Positions 1 to 8,700 of a stretch of 22,721 nt of DNA are shown piece by piece; position 1 is the first letter of the stretch; every line of letters begins with the position of its first letter. Origin of the DNA: CAZEJK01 sp964512045 (GTDB lineage Bacteria; Acidobacteriota; Thermoanaerobaculia; Thermoanaerobaculales; Sulfomarinibacteraceae); contig CAZEJK010000072.1 of NCBI GenBank assembly GCA_964512045.1, positions 1-22,721 of the forward strand, given 5' to 3'. The position numbers and the translations under genes are program-made. The notes below the pieces were generated by a model. It was not told the origin of the DNA. It searched no databases and was given only the letters and a program-made list of their open reading frames with translations.

Positions 1-617
1 GCCGGCGTAAGAAACATCGACCCCGTCGACAAAGGGCCGCTCGATGAACTCCAGCCCGCCCCCCGCATCGCTCAGGATGAACAGCTCGACCAGCAAGAGC
101 CCGATCCCGACCCCGACGACCAAGCCCAGCACCTGCCCAGCGATCTTTCTCCCGCACCAGCCCACATTGTCGCCAGCCCGTCTCCCGCGTCATCCCGCCG
201 CCGGCCGAGGCCTCCCAGAAGCGCCAACCCGCGCGCGTCGCGCGGATGCTCGCCCTCGCCCACGACCTGCAGGGCAAGCTCGACCGCGGCGAGTACCCCG
301 ACCAGGCCACACTCGCCTCCCGGCTCGGCTTCACCCGCGGCCGGCTGTCGAATATGCTCGACCTGACCCTGCTGGCTCCGGACATTCAGAAAGAGGACCT
401 GCACCTTGAGGCCGTCGATGGCGTCGAGCCCCTCGCCGAGCGCGACCTGCACCAGCTCGCTCGCCAGCCCGCGTGGGCCGAGCAGCGGCGGCGATGGCGG
501 CAGTTTTCTGGCAGCGTGATTCCTTCCCGGCAGGCTCATGCCTGTTCCGTCCAAACCCAAGCAAATCCAAACTCAACGGACTCATTGCCATTGACGCCGA
601 GGTCGGGTCGATGCTAG
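1..617 (+). pseudogene. 3' part of a recombinase-linked helix-turn-helix gene, apparently frameshifted
   Basis: From about position 185 to 520 the third forward frame encodes RQPARVARMLALAH, then a helix-turn-helix segment (LASRLGFTRGRLSNMLDLT), then LAPDIQ and later AERDL and QRRRW. I recognise this order from the small DNA-binding domain that follows or ends large serine recombinases in many mobile elements; that assignment is from memory. There is no good start codon for this frame. Upstream, positions 1 to about 180 read better in the first frame (acidic, proline-rich, with DPDPDDQAQHL), so the two halves are joined only by a frameshift between about 150 and 230. The gene enters from outside the window. 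Its stop (615-617) lies inside the tandem repeat, and the last 40 or so residues look like read-through rather than conserved protein. It may be a relic or carry a sequencing error. Function would be DNA binding linked to recombination. Confidence 0.45.
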
Positions 618-620
618 CTT
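591..620 (+). promoter_or_regulatory. Candidate promoter for the defence operon
   Basis: TTGACG (591-596) is a close match to a sigma-70 -35 box. An 18-base spacer leads to TAGCTT (615-620), a poor -10 box matching three of six positions. The placement, 54 bases before the start of the regulator gene and overlapping the tandem repeat, suits an operon promoter, but the match is weak and nothing else confirms it. Confidence 0.25.
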
Positions 621-642
621 CATGTTGGCTAGCTTCATGTTG
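613..642 (+). repeat. Perfect tandem 15-bp direct repeat, possible operator
   Basis: GCTAGCTTCATGTTG occurs twice head to tail (613-627 and 628-642) with no mismatch. Each copy begins with the palindrome GCTAGC. It lies 31 bases upstream of the excisionase-type DNA-binding gene and overlaps the candidate -10 box. Two identical, in-phase (15-bp spaced) sites directly before a gene for a small DNA-binding protein suggest an operator, though a simple slippage duplication is equally possible. Confidence 0.6.
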
Positions 643-673
643 GTTTGATTCGCCTGTCGACCTAGAGGTTTCG

Positions 674-880
674 ATGGAAGACCGATGGCTGTCCGTGGAC
701 GAAATAGCTGAATATCTTGGAGTCTCCAAGGACACCATCTACTCCTGGGTGACCAGCAAGGGCATGCCCGGTCACAAGGTCGGTCGCTTCTGGAAGTTCA
801 AGCGGAACGAGATAGACGAGTGGGTCCGTGCCGGCGGCGCTGCGGTGGTCCCTCCCGGGGAAGGTGGCGACAAGCGGTGA
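674..880 (+). CDS. Small excisionase-family helix-turn-helix DNA-binding protein
   Basis: This 68-residue protein has the compact winged-helix layout of the excisionase/MerR-like HTH_17 family. It shows WLSVDEIAEYLGVSKDTIYSW (residues about 4-24, helix-turn-helix), then GMPGHKVGRFWKFKRNEID (about 30-48, the wing with the usual G-R-x-W/R-F-x-x-x-E-I-D/W pattern) and a short polar tail. The ATG at 674 is chosen because GAGG lies five bases upstream and the domain starts at once; an open frame extends farther upstream but carries no conserved sequence. Such proteins are single-domain DNA binders, often regulators or recombination directionality factors, and are common beside restriction and phage-defence loci. 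Its position ahead of the methylase and DISARM genes, with a tandem repeat just upstream, makes a local regulator more likely than an excisionase. No partner integrase is complete in the window. Confidence 0.8.
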   Translation: MEDRWLSVDEIAEYLGVSKDTIYSWVTSKGMPGHKVGRFWKFKRNEIDEWVRAGGAAVVPPGEGGDKR

Positions 881-920
881 CATCGGCGGCCCACAGGCCC
901 GGAAGGGGCTCATCGCTCAA

Positions 921-942
921 CGCCTCGCATCGGTGCGAGGCG
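921..942 (+). promoter_or_regulatory. Perfect 9-bp hairpin in the leader of the cytosine methylase gene
   Basis: CGCCTCGCA pairs without mismatch with TGCGAGGCG across a four-base TCGG loop. It lies 36 bases before the methylase start and 41 bases after the regulator stop. No T-run follows, so it is not a typical intrinsic terminator. It could be a methylase operator (C5 methylases of restriction systems often control their own promoter), an RNA stability or attenuation element, or chance in GC-rich DNA. Confidence 0.45.
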
Positions 943-977
943 GGTGGGCGACTGCGCCCCGAGCGGGAGGTCGTACG

Positions 978-2057
978 ATGAATTCTCGAACCGTCTCGAC
1001 GCCTTCCTCGAGTCCGATCTGTGCCGTCGACATCTTCTGTGGCGCGGGCGGCCTGACTCATGGGCTGCTTCAGTCTGGAATAGAGGTGACCGCAGGGATC
1101 GACATGGATCCACAGGCCGAGTACGCCTTCGTGGAGAACAACGCCGGCGCGCAGTTCTTGTGCTGGGATGTCGCGCGCAAGTACTATCCCAGCATCGCGA
1201 AGCTGTTCGACACCGACAAGGTGAGGCTCCTCGCCGGCTGTGCTCCGTGCCAACCGTTCTCAAGGCTGACGAACGGCAGACGCGAGCACCAGGCATGGGA
1301 TCTGCTCGACAATTTCGGTCGCTTCGTGGTCGGCATCCTACCCGAGTTGGTGACTATGGAGAACGTCCCCGAACTCGCCGACCGCGGGAGCGAGGTCTTC
1401 GAACGATTCGTGAAGACTCTCGCACGCCACGACTACTATGTCGATTGGAAACTCGTTCGTTGCACCGACTATGGCATCCCGCAGGCTCGACAGCGTCTCG
1501 TGCTGCTGGCGTCGCGCCTCGGGCCGATCGCCATTCCCGAAGGCCGATATCGGTATCCCAGTCGATGGAAAACGGTGCGGCAAACCATCGGGGACCTTCC
1601 ACCGCTGGATTCCGGCGAAGAGGATCCCGACGATCCTCTCCACGTTGCGGCACATCTCTCAACAATGAATCTCAGGCGGATCCGTGCGACCCGCCACGAT
1701 GGCGGAACCCGCCGCGACTGGCCCGACGAGTTGGTGCTGGACTGCCATCGCAAGGAGTCGGGCAAGTCCTATGGCTCCATCTACGCGAGGATGTGGTGGG
1801 ATCAGCCCTCACCCACGATGACGACACTCTGTACCGGTATCGGCAATGGGCGCTTCGGCCATCCTGAGCAAGACCGAGCCATCACGCTGAGGGAGGCCTC
1901 TCTGTTTCAGAGCTTCCCGCGCAATTACGAGTTCTGGCCGCGAGAGCAGAAGCTCAACCGTAAGGCCGTAGGCCGTATGATCGGAAACGCTGTGCCTCCC
2001 AGGCTCGCCAAAGCGCTCGGCGAGGCCCTCCTGGAACACGTCTCTCGACACGGGTGA
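978..2057 (+). CDS. DNA (cytosine-5) methyltransferase
   Basis: This 359-residue enzyme would transfer a methyl group from S-adenosylmethionine to C5 of cytosine in a specific DNA site. The canonical motifs appear in order: motif I DIFCGAGGLTHG (residues 18-29), motif IV PCQPFS with the catalytic cysteine C91, motif VI ENVPEL (E128), motif VIII QARQRLVLLASR (169-180), the LREASLFQSFP segment (motif IX region) and motif X GNAVPP (336-341). The target-recognition region lies between motifs VIII and IX. Length is normal for a Dcm/HhaI-type enzyme. The ATG at 978 is preferred because GGGAGG lies seven bases upstream and motif I follows after 17 residues. The next recognisable gene is a Vsr nuclease, a standard partner. 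Class 2 DISARM uses a C5 methylase (DrmMII); here one accompanies class 1 genes, so it may be the second modification enzyme of the operon. Whether it is orthologous to DrmMII cannot be judged by eye. Confidence 0.95.
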   Translation: MNSRTVSTPSSSPICAVDIFCGAGGLTHGLLQSGIEVTAGIDMDPQAEYAFVENNAGAQFLCWDVARKYYPSIAKLFDTDKVRLLAGCAPCQPFSRLTNGRREHQAWDLLDNFGRFVVGILPELVTMENVPELADRGSEVFERFVKTLARHDYYVDWKLVRCTDYGIPQARQRLVLLASRLGPIAIPEGRYRYPSRWKTVRQTIGDLPPLDSGEEDPDDPLHVAAHLSTMNLRRIRATRHDGGTRRDWPDELVLDCHRKESGKSYGSIYARMWWDQPSPTMTTLCTGIGNGRFGHPEQDRAITLREASLFQSFPRNYEFWPREQKLNRKAVGRMIGNAVPPRLAKALGEALLEHVSRHG

Positions 2058-2069
2058 AATGGGGGAAGA

Positions 2070-2159
2070 ATGACCGCATTCGAGAGCCGATGTCCGACCA
2101 GAATCCCGCGAAGGAGGCCTGAGTTTCGCACTGAAACGTCGACGGAGAACGGCATATGA
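2070..2159 (+). CDS. Possible 29-residue leader ORF coupled to the Vsr gene
   Basis: An ATG at 2070 follows the purine-rich GGGGGAAGA directly and opens a 29-codon frame (MTAFESRCPTRIPRRRPEFR and nine more residues) whose TGA (2157-2159) overlaps the ATG of the Vsr gene as ATGA. That geometry is the same as at most downstream junctions of the operon. The peptide is basic and not recognised. It may be a coupling leader, or a chance frame in the 98-base gap between the methylase and vsr. The ribosome site is so close to the ATG that initiation may be poor. Confidence 0.3.
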   Translation: MTAFESRCPTRIPRRRPEFRTETSTENGI

Positions 2160-2647
2160 CTTGTGCGAGCAGAGACGGAGCACAGCGACGCAGAACGAAA
2201 ACCGCCCGGCAGGTTCGAGAGCCGCTCACACGCTCCGAAATCATGAAGCGCGTCAAGCAAAAGAACTCCGGTGCGGAAGTGGCGCTCCGTTCGGCCCTGC
2301 ATGCAGAGGGGCTAAGATTCCGTCTGCACCGCCGCATCGAAGGCATCGCGGTCGATATCGTGTTCTCCGGTTCGCGGGTAGCCGTTCTCGTCGACGGGTG
2401 CTTCTGGCACGGGTGCCCAACCCATGCGACCTACCCGAGGTCGAACACCTCCTACTGGCTCCCCAAGCTCGAGGAAAACAAGGAACGCGATCGCCGTCAG
2501 ACCGCGCGCCTTGAGCATGCGGGGTGGACGGTCATCCGAGTCTGGGAACACGACTGTCGGCCAGTGAACCGCCGAGTGGTGGCACGCATCGCTCGCGCCT
2601 GCGGGAAACCTGCGCCGGGCACCGACGAGAACGGACGGCGACGATGA
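2156..2647 (+). CDS. vsr: Very-short-patch-repair (Vsr) type DNA endonuclease
   Basis: This 163-residue protein carries the Vsr signature: SEIMKRVKQKNSGAEVALR (residues 27-45), VDIVF with catalytic Asp D67 (equivalent to D51 of E. coli Vsr), DGCFWHGCPTH (80-90; H85 aligns with the active-site H69 and C82/C87 with the zinc-site region), then SNTSYWLPKLEENKERDRR (96-114) and VIRVWEHD (126-133), where H132 replaces the zinc cysteine of E. coli. Classical Vsr nicks beside T:G mismatches formed when 5-methylcytosine deaminates, so it guards the C5 methylase encoded just upstream. The start at 2156 has a GGAG about ten bases upstream; the N-terminus before residue 25 is not conserved. The stop overlaps the drmD start as ATGA, which ties it to the defence operon. 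It might instead act as a restriction nuclease; sequence alone does not decide. Confidence 0.92.
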   Translation: MTCASRDGAQRRRTKTARQVREPLTRSEIMKRVKQKNSGAEVALRSALHAEGLRFRLHRRIEGIAVDIVFSGSRVAVLVDGCFWHGCPTHATYPRSNTSYWLPKLEENKERDRRQTARLEHAGWTVIRVWEHDCRPVNRRVVARIARACGKPAPGTDENGRRR

Positions 2648-5600
2648 ATGGTACCGCACCCGAACCCGGACAACTCGTCGAAGTTCGACGCCGACAGTGG
2701 ATCGTCTCGGACATCGACGCTGCTGCCGTAGCCCCCGGGCTTCCAAAGCGCAGTCTCATCAAGCTTTCATCCATAGACGAGGACGCGCTCGGCGAAGAGC
2801 TCGAGGTCCTATGGGAGCTCGAGCCGGGAGCGCATGTCATCGAACGGGCCGGTCTGCCGAGCATCGCCGCTCTCGATCGGCCGGAGGAGCTCGAGGCATT
2901 CCTCGACGCCGTCCGATGGGGTGCTGCAACCAACGCGGATCGTGGCTATCTCCAGGCTCCCTTCCGTAGCGGCATCAGCATTGAAGACTACCAACTCGAC
3001 CCGCTCGTCCGCGCCATAGACATGGCGCGAACGAATCTGCTGATCGCCGACGACGTCGGTCTCGGCAAGACGATCGAGGCGGGGCTCGTCATTCAGGAAA
3101 TGCTCCTCCGGCACCGTGCGCGCACGTTCCTCGTGCTTTGTCCCGCGTCGCTCCAAGAGAAGTGGCGAATGGAGATGGCCGAGAAGTTCGGACTCGAGTT
3201 CCGCATCGTCGATACTGACTACGTCAAACGGCTGCGCCGCGAGCGTGGAGTGCATGCGAATCCGTGGACCTCGTTTCCACGTCTCATCACGTCAATCGAC
3301 TGGGCGAAACAGGGTGAAGGCGTTCGGCTGTTGCACGACGTCCTGCCGCCACATGCAACATTCCCACGCCGCTTCGACCTGCTGATCATCGACGAAGCCC
3401 ACAATGTGGCGCCCACTGTCGGCAAGTATGCGGTCGAGAGTCTCAGGACCCGTCTCGTGCGGCTGGTTGCTCCACACTTCCAACACAAGCTCTTTCTGAC
3501 CGCCACACCGCACGACGGCTACACGGAGTCGTTCACCGCGTTGCTCGAACTCCTCGACGACCAGCGGTTCTCCAGGTCGGTGTTGCCTTCCGAGGAGCAA
3601 CTCGCACGGGTGATGGTCCGCCGCCTCAAGGATGACCTCGTCGACGCAGACGGCGAGCGCCTCTATCCCCAGCGTCGGCTCGAAGCTCTGAGGGTCGATT
3701 ACACGGAGGATGAACGACGCGCACGCGAGCTTCTCGATCAATACGTCGAGAGCCGAGAGGCCGAGGACGACCGCGAAAGTGCGGCATCGCACTTCGTCCA
3801 CCAACTGCTGCGCAAGCGGCTCGCATCGTCGCCAGCCGCCTTCTTCTCGACCTTCGCGCGCCACGTCTCCACCATCGAAGGAAGATCGGAAACGCCCAAA
3901 CGGGCAACGGTCATCGACGATCGGATCCTTCGCCGGGCAATCGCGCGGACGGAGGAAGACTACGCCGACGACGAGACGCGTGAGTCGGCCGAAGGTGAAG
4001 CGATCGACCATGCGAGTCGCCGACTGCGTTCGTTGTCCGACGACGAACGGCAGTTCGTCGAGCAACTCCGTTCCTGGTCCTCGAAGGCGAGTCGCCGCCC
4101 GGACTCGAAAGCCGAGGCGCTTATCCGATGGCTCGAAGACCACCTGCGGCCCGGAGGTGAATGGTCGGACGCTCGTGTCATCCTCTTCACGGAGTACCGA
4201 ACCACCCAGACCTGGCTTCACGAGCTCCTGGCAAGTCATGGGTTCGGCGGCGACCGTCTCGCGCTCATGTTCGGCGGGATGGATCCGAAGGACCGCGAGG
4301 ACGTGAAGGCAGCGTTCCAAGCGCACCCCGACGACTCGCCGATCCGCATCCTACTCGCCACCGACGCTGCGTCCGAAGGGATCGATCTGCAGAACCACTG
4401 TAACCTGCTCGTCCACATCGAGATTCCCTACAACCCGAACGTGATGGAGCAGCGCAACGGCCGGATCGATCGCCATGGCCAGAAGCGATACGAGGTGGTG
4501 ATCTGGCATCCGGTCGATGCGGCGGGCGACCACGGCGACGATATCCTTCGCGCGCTCCGGAAGCTCGATGCGATGCGTGCCGACATGGGAAGCGTCAACC
4601 CTGTCATCGCCCCACAGCTGCCCGCATTGCTGGAAGGCCGCCGGCGTGAACTCGACACCCGGTTCGCGGAGCAGCGAATCGAGCGCGCGCGTCGCTTCGT
4701 GAAGGCAGAGCGTGAGCTTCGCGAACGGATCGCCAAAATGCATGAGCGCCTCGTGGCGACTCGTGGTGAACTGCATCTGACGCCGGACAATGTAGAGCGT
4801 GCGGTCCGAGCAGCGCTTCGGCTGACCGACAGGCCCGACCTCGATCCCACCGCCCTCGCCGATGCTCCGGACGCGAAGGTCTTCCAGATGCCACCGTTGG
4901 CCGGCTCGTGGTCTCGGTGCCTCGAAGGACTCGAGCATCCATACACTCGGCGCGTCCGGCCGATCACCTTCGACCACGAAGTGGCCAAGGGCCGGGACGA
5001 CGTGGTACTCGTTCATCTCAATCATCCCTTGGTCCAGATGAGCCTGCGCGTGCTGCGAGCGGAAGTGTGGGCTCGCGATGACGTGAAAAAGCTACATCGC
5101 GTCTCGGTTCGAGCGCTTCCGGACTCGGAGCTGGAAGGGCCTGCCGTCGCAGTGGTTTCGCGCCTCGTGATTACGGGAGGTAACCATCACCGAATTCACG
5201 AAGAGCTCACCGAATCGGGGGGGTATATCCGAGACACGAGTTTCCGTCGCGAGGATCGGGTCACCACGGTTCGCGCGTGGATCGACGCTTCGACGCCGGC
5301 CACCGTCCCCGACTCGCTGTTCGATGCCCTCCGAAACCGATTCGAGAAGAACACTGACGCCGTCTTGAGAACCGTCGAGGCTCGCTCGAAGGATCGACTG
5401 CGTACGCTCGGCAACACCATCGACCTACGGAAGCAGCGTGAGATCGAGGACATGTCGCAGATCCTCGATGACCTCGAGAAGAACCTGCGAGACGAGCTTG
5501 AGAAGAACGAGCCCCGGCAGCTCGAGCTCTTCAGCGAGGACGAACGTACTCAGCTGCGACGCGACCGAATGGCTCTCGAAGTGCGCCTCGATCGGATCCC

Positions 5601-5724
5601 GGAGGAGCGTGAGCGCGAGCTCGCAGCCATTGCGTCTCGTTATTCCGATCTGGTCGAGCACACGTTCCCCGTCGCCGTCATTCTGCTCGTCCCTGAGTCC
5701 CTCGAACGAGGAGGCCACCGATGA
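2644..5724 (+). CDS. drmD: DrmD: SNF2-family helicase of class 1 DISARM
   Basis: This 1026-residue superfamily 2 ATPase has an N-terminal region of about 115 residues, a helicase core and a long C-terminal part. Visible motifs are Walker A DDVGLGKT (K142), DEAH box IIDEAHN (D250), motif III TATPHDG, motif V ATDAASEGIDL and motif VI MEQRNGRIDRHGQ (Q603, R610), typical of SNF2/RapA-like enzymes. Residues about 925-1005 are rich in charged heptads (KQREIEDMSQILDDLEKNL) and are probably coiled coil. DrmD is the marker that separates class 1 DISARM (drmD, drmMI, drmA, drmB, drmC) from class 2; it is predicted to translocate on or remodel incoming DNA. The ATG at 2644 is chosen because it overlaps the vsr stop (ATGA); the longer frame from 2524 lies inside vsr. 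The gene overlaps drmMI in the same way. Identification rests on motifs plus gene order. Confidence 0.9.
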   Translation: MNGTAPEPGQLVEVRRRQWIVSDIDAAAVAPGLPKRSLIKLSSIDEDALGEELEVLWELEPGAHVIERAGLPSIAALDRPEELEAFLDAVRWGAATNADRGYLQAPFRSGISIEDYQLDPLVRAIDMARTNLLIADDVGLGKTIEAGLVIQEMLLRHRARTFLVLCPASLQEKWRMEMAEKFGLEFRIVDTDYVKRLRRERGVHANPWTSFPRLITSIDWAKQGEGVRLLHDVLPPHATFPRRFDLLIIDEAHNVAPTVGKYAVESLRTRLVRLVAPHFQHKLFLTATPHDGYTESFTALLELLDDQRFSRSVLPSEEQLARVMVRRLKDDLVDADGERLYPQRRLEALRVDYTEDERRARELLDQYVESREAEDDRESAASHFVHQLLRKRLASSPAAFFSTFARHVSTIEGRSETPKRATVIDDRILRRAIARTEEDYADDETRESAEGEAIDHASRRLRSLSDDERQFVEQLRSWSSKASRRPDSKAEALIRWLEDHLRPGGEWSDARVILFTEYRTTQTWLHELLASHGFGGDRLALMFGGMDPKDREDVKAAFQAHPDDSPIRILLATDAASEGIDLQNHCNLLVHIEIPYNPNVMEQRNGRIDRHGQKRYEVVIWHPVDAAGDHGDDILRALRKLDAMRADMGSVNPVIAPQLPALLEGRRRELDTRFAEQRIERARRFVKAERELRERIAKMHERLVATRGELHLTPDNVERAVRAALRLTDRPDLDPTALADAPDAKVFQMPPLAGSWSRCLEGLEHPYTRRVRPITFDHEVAKGRDDVVLVHLNHPLVQMSLRVLRAEVWARDDVKKLHRVSVRALPDSELEGPAVAVVSRLVITGGNHHRIHEELTESGGYIRDTSFRREDRVTTVRAWIDASTPATVPDSLFDALRNRFEKNTDAVLRTVEARSKDRLRTLGNTIDLRKQREIEDMSQILDDLEKNLRDELEKNEPRQLELFSEDERTQLRRDRMALEVRLDRIPEERERELAAIASRYSDLVEHTFPVAVILLVPESLERGGHR

Positions 5725-8700
5725 GCGCGAAGCAAGAGTGGCTGAACCTCGTCGAGGTCTCTGGCCCGTTTCTCTCCGTGCCAGTGCTACGCGAGGTATT
5801 TCCGCAAGGCCTCGACGAACTCGATACGACTCGTGCTCAGCGCCTCCGCGGGGCCTACGAGGAATGGAGAGAAGCCGTCGATGGTGATGATGCCGCTCTC
5901 GAGGCGATTCACCGCGCCTGGATCGACGAGGTGCTTCACACCGCGCTCGACGTCGATGACTCGATGCTCAAGCGTGCGGACGGATTTTCAAGCTTCGCGG
6001 TCAGCGAGCATCCGGAGCACGATCACCGTATCGTGTCTGACCTCGTCGTCGTGGATCCAACGCACGACGACGCCATCATCTGCCCCATCCACGTCTTGCC
6101 GCCCGACACCGACCTCGACGCGTCGATGCGCTTCGGTGGATTGATGTGTTCGCCCGCTGACCGGATGGCGCTCCACCTGCGGGCTCTGGGCAAGCCGTTT
6201 GGACTGGCCACCAACGGCGAGCGATGGATGCTCGTTCACGCGCCTGTGGGACAGGTGAGCGGGTTTGCGAGCTGGTACGCGCGTCTGTGGGCCCAGGAGC
6301 CAGAGACTTTGCGCGCCTTTGGTTCTATCCTCGGGACGCGTCGTTTCTTCGCGCCCGAGGACGAACGACTGCCCGCACTGTACGAGCGTTCGCTTACGCA
6401 CCAGGACGAGGTCACTGACGCACTGGGTGAACAGGTTCGACGCGCTGTGGAGGTTCTCGTCCAGGCGCTCGATCGTGCAGACCAGGACCGAAATCGTGAG
6501 TTGCTTCGCGACGTCGAGCCGAAGGATCTCTACGAGGCGGGACTCACGGTGATGATGCGGCTCGTCTTTCTGCTGGCCGCCGAGGAGCGAGGCCTGCTGC
6601 TGCTGGGTGAGCCGCGATACGACAGCTTCTATGCAATCTCGACCCTTCGGATGCAGCTCCGGACTGAGAGCGACGAGATCTTGGAGCGCCGGCGATCCGC
6701 GTGGTCCCGCCTCCTGGCCGTGTTCAGGGCAGTCTACGGAGGTGTCGAACATCCGACGTTGCGGCTACCCGCGCTCGGAGGATCGCTGTTCGACCCGGAC
6801 CGCTTTCCGTTCCTTGAGGGGCGAAAAAAGGAGACCTCGTGGCGCACCCAGCGCGCCGAGCCGCTGCCCATTGACGATCGGACGGTACTGCTGCTCCTGG
6901 ACGCCATCCAGACATTCGAGGGACGGACGCTTTCCTACCGGGCACTTGATGTCGAGCAGATCGGGCACGTCTATGAGGGTCTTCTCGAGCGGACGGTCAA
7001 ACGCGTAGACGACGTCACTTTAGAACTCGAAGGTACGAAGTCGGCGAAGGATCCGCAGGTCCAGCTCGCCGAACTAGAGTCGGCTCAGCTCGATGGCAAC
7101 GAGACGGTCGTCGCACTTCTGCGAGAGCGTACCAAACGTTCCAAGTCGGCGTTGACGAAGAAACTCGGTCAAGTGGTCGAAGGGAAGGTCGGTGCTCGAC
7201 TCCTGGCAGCATGCCGCGGTGACGTGGTGCTGCGCGATCGACTGGAACCGTACGCCCACCTTCTTCGCACCGATCCCTGGGGCTATCCGCTCGTCCACAC
7301 GAAGGGGGCCTTTGTGGTCGTTCTGGGCGTCGACCGTCGTGAGACGGGCACGCACTACACGCCAAGGAGTCTGACCGAAAAGATCGTCCAGGAGACGTTG
7401 ACACCGCTCGTGTACGAAGGCCCGGCGGAGGGCGTGCCGCGCGGCGAGTGGAAGCTGAAATCACCCGCAGACCTGCTCGACCTCAAGGTCTGCGACCCCG
7501 CGATGGGATCGGGCGCTTTCCTCGTTCAGGCGTGCCGCTTTCTAGCGTCCCGACTCGTGGAGTCGTGGGCGCTCGCGGAATCGAACGGCGGCCATGTAGA
7601 CGTCGATGGCCGGGTGCGCGAGTCTCGGGACGAGATCGAGCCACTTCCCGAATGCGAGGAAGCACGGGCCGAACATGCACGCCGACTCGTCGTCGAGCGC
7701 TGCCTCTACGGGGTCGACCTCAACCCGCTGGCGGTAGAGCTCGCGAAGCTTTCGCTGTGGTTGGTAACGCTCTCCAAGGGACGCCCGTTCGGGTTTCTCG
7801 ACCACAACTTGCGACCTGGCGACAGTCTGCTCGGCATCCACCGTCTCGATCAGCTCACGAAGCTGTCGATGACACCGGACGCGCAGACCCAAGAGCGCCT
7901 CTTTGGGAAGAACGTTTGGAAGGCCGTGGACGAGGCCATGGCTATCCGCCAGCAGCTTCGCGCGGTACCTCTCCGCGACATCCGGGATGTCGAGGCGATG
8001 GCGGACCTTGAGGCCGCCGCTCGGGCCAAGGTCGAGGTGGCGACGGGGTTGGCTGATGCATTCATCGGGCTCGTCTTCGTAACGGAGAGCTCGCGCGATG
8101 AAGAAACGCGGCTTGCAATGCTCAGCGCTGAAGCCGACGGTGTCATCGAACGAGCCGGCGAGTCGCTCCATGAAATGCGTCGCCGTGCCGCCGCGAACCT
8201 ATCCGAGGGAACTCTCGACCGCCGTCCGATGCGGCCGTTTCACTGGCCTCTTCAGTTCCCTGAGGTCTTTATTCGCGCCAACGGCGGCTTCGATGCGTTC
8301 GTCGGTAATCCACCCTTCCTCGGCAACCGCCTTTGGAAGGGGTCCTATGGCCCAGCGCTCGGACGCATCGTGGAGATGGTTCTAGAAACGGCGCCCGGGA
8401 AGATCGACCTGTGCGTCGCGTTCCACAGGCGAGCGGCTTCGCTTCTGCGCAACTCTGGAACGTACGGGCTCCTTGCCAGGACCAACATCGCCGAAGGGAG
8501 CGCCTTATCCGTCGGCCTTGAGCGCATCGCGGAGCACGGTGCCTTCTACTTCACGCGCAAGGGAATGCCTTGGCCCGGCGCCGCCTCGACCGTAGTCGCC
8601 ATCATCTGCTTCCGTCGGGACGCATGGAGCGGCATCAGGGACTGCGATGGCGTCGAGTGTGACGATATCTCGCCCAGACTGCAGGTCGTCGTGGCCGGTG

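Noticed and set aside
2524..2643. Longer N-terminus for drmD starting at 2524
   Set aside because: The added 40 residues overlap vsr in another frame and look non-conserved, while the ATG at 2644 forms the ATGA junction used throughout the operon.
3292..4326. Long minus-strand open frame (344 codons) opposite drmD
   Set aside because: It lies wholly inside a well-supported helicase gene. Long antisense frames are expected in GC-rich DNA, and its translation shows no family motif.
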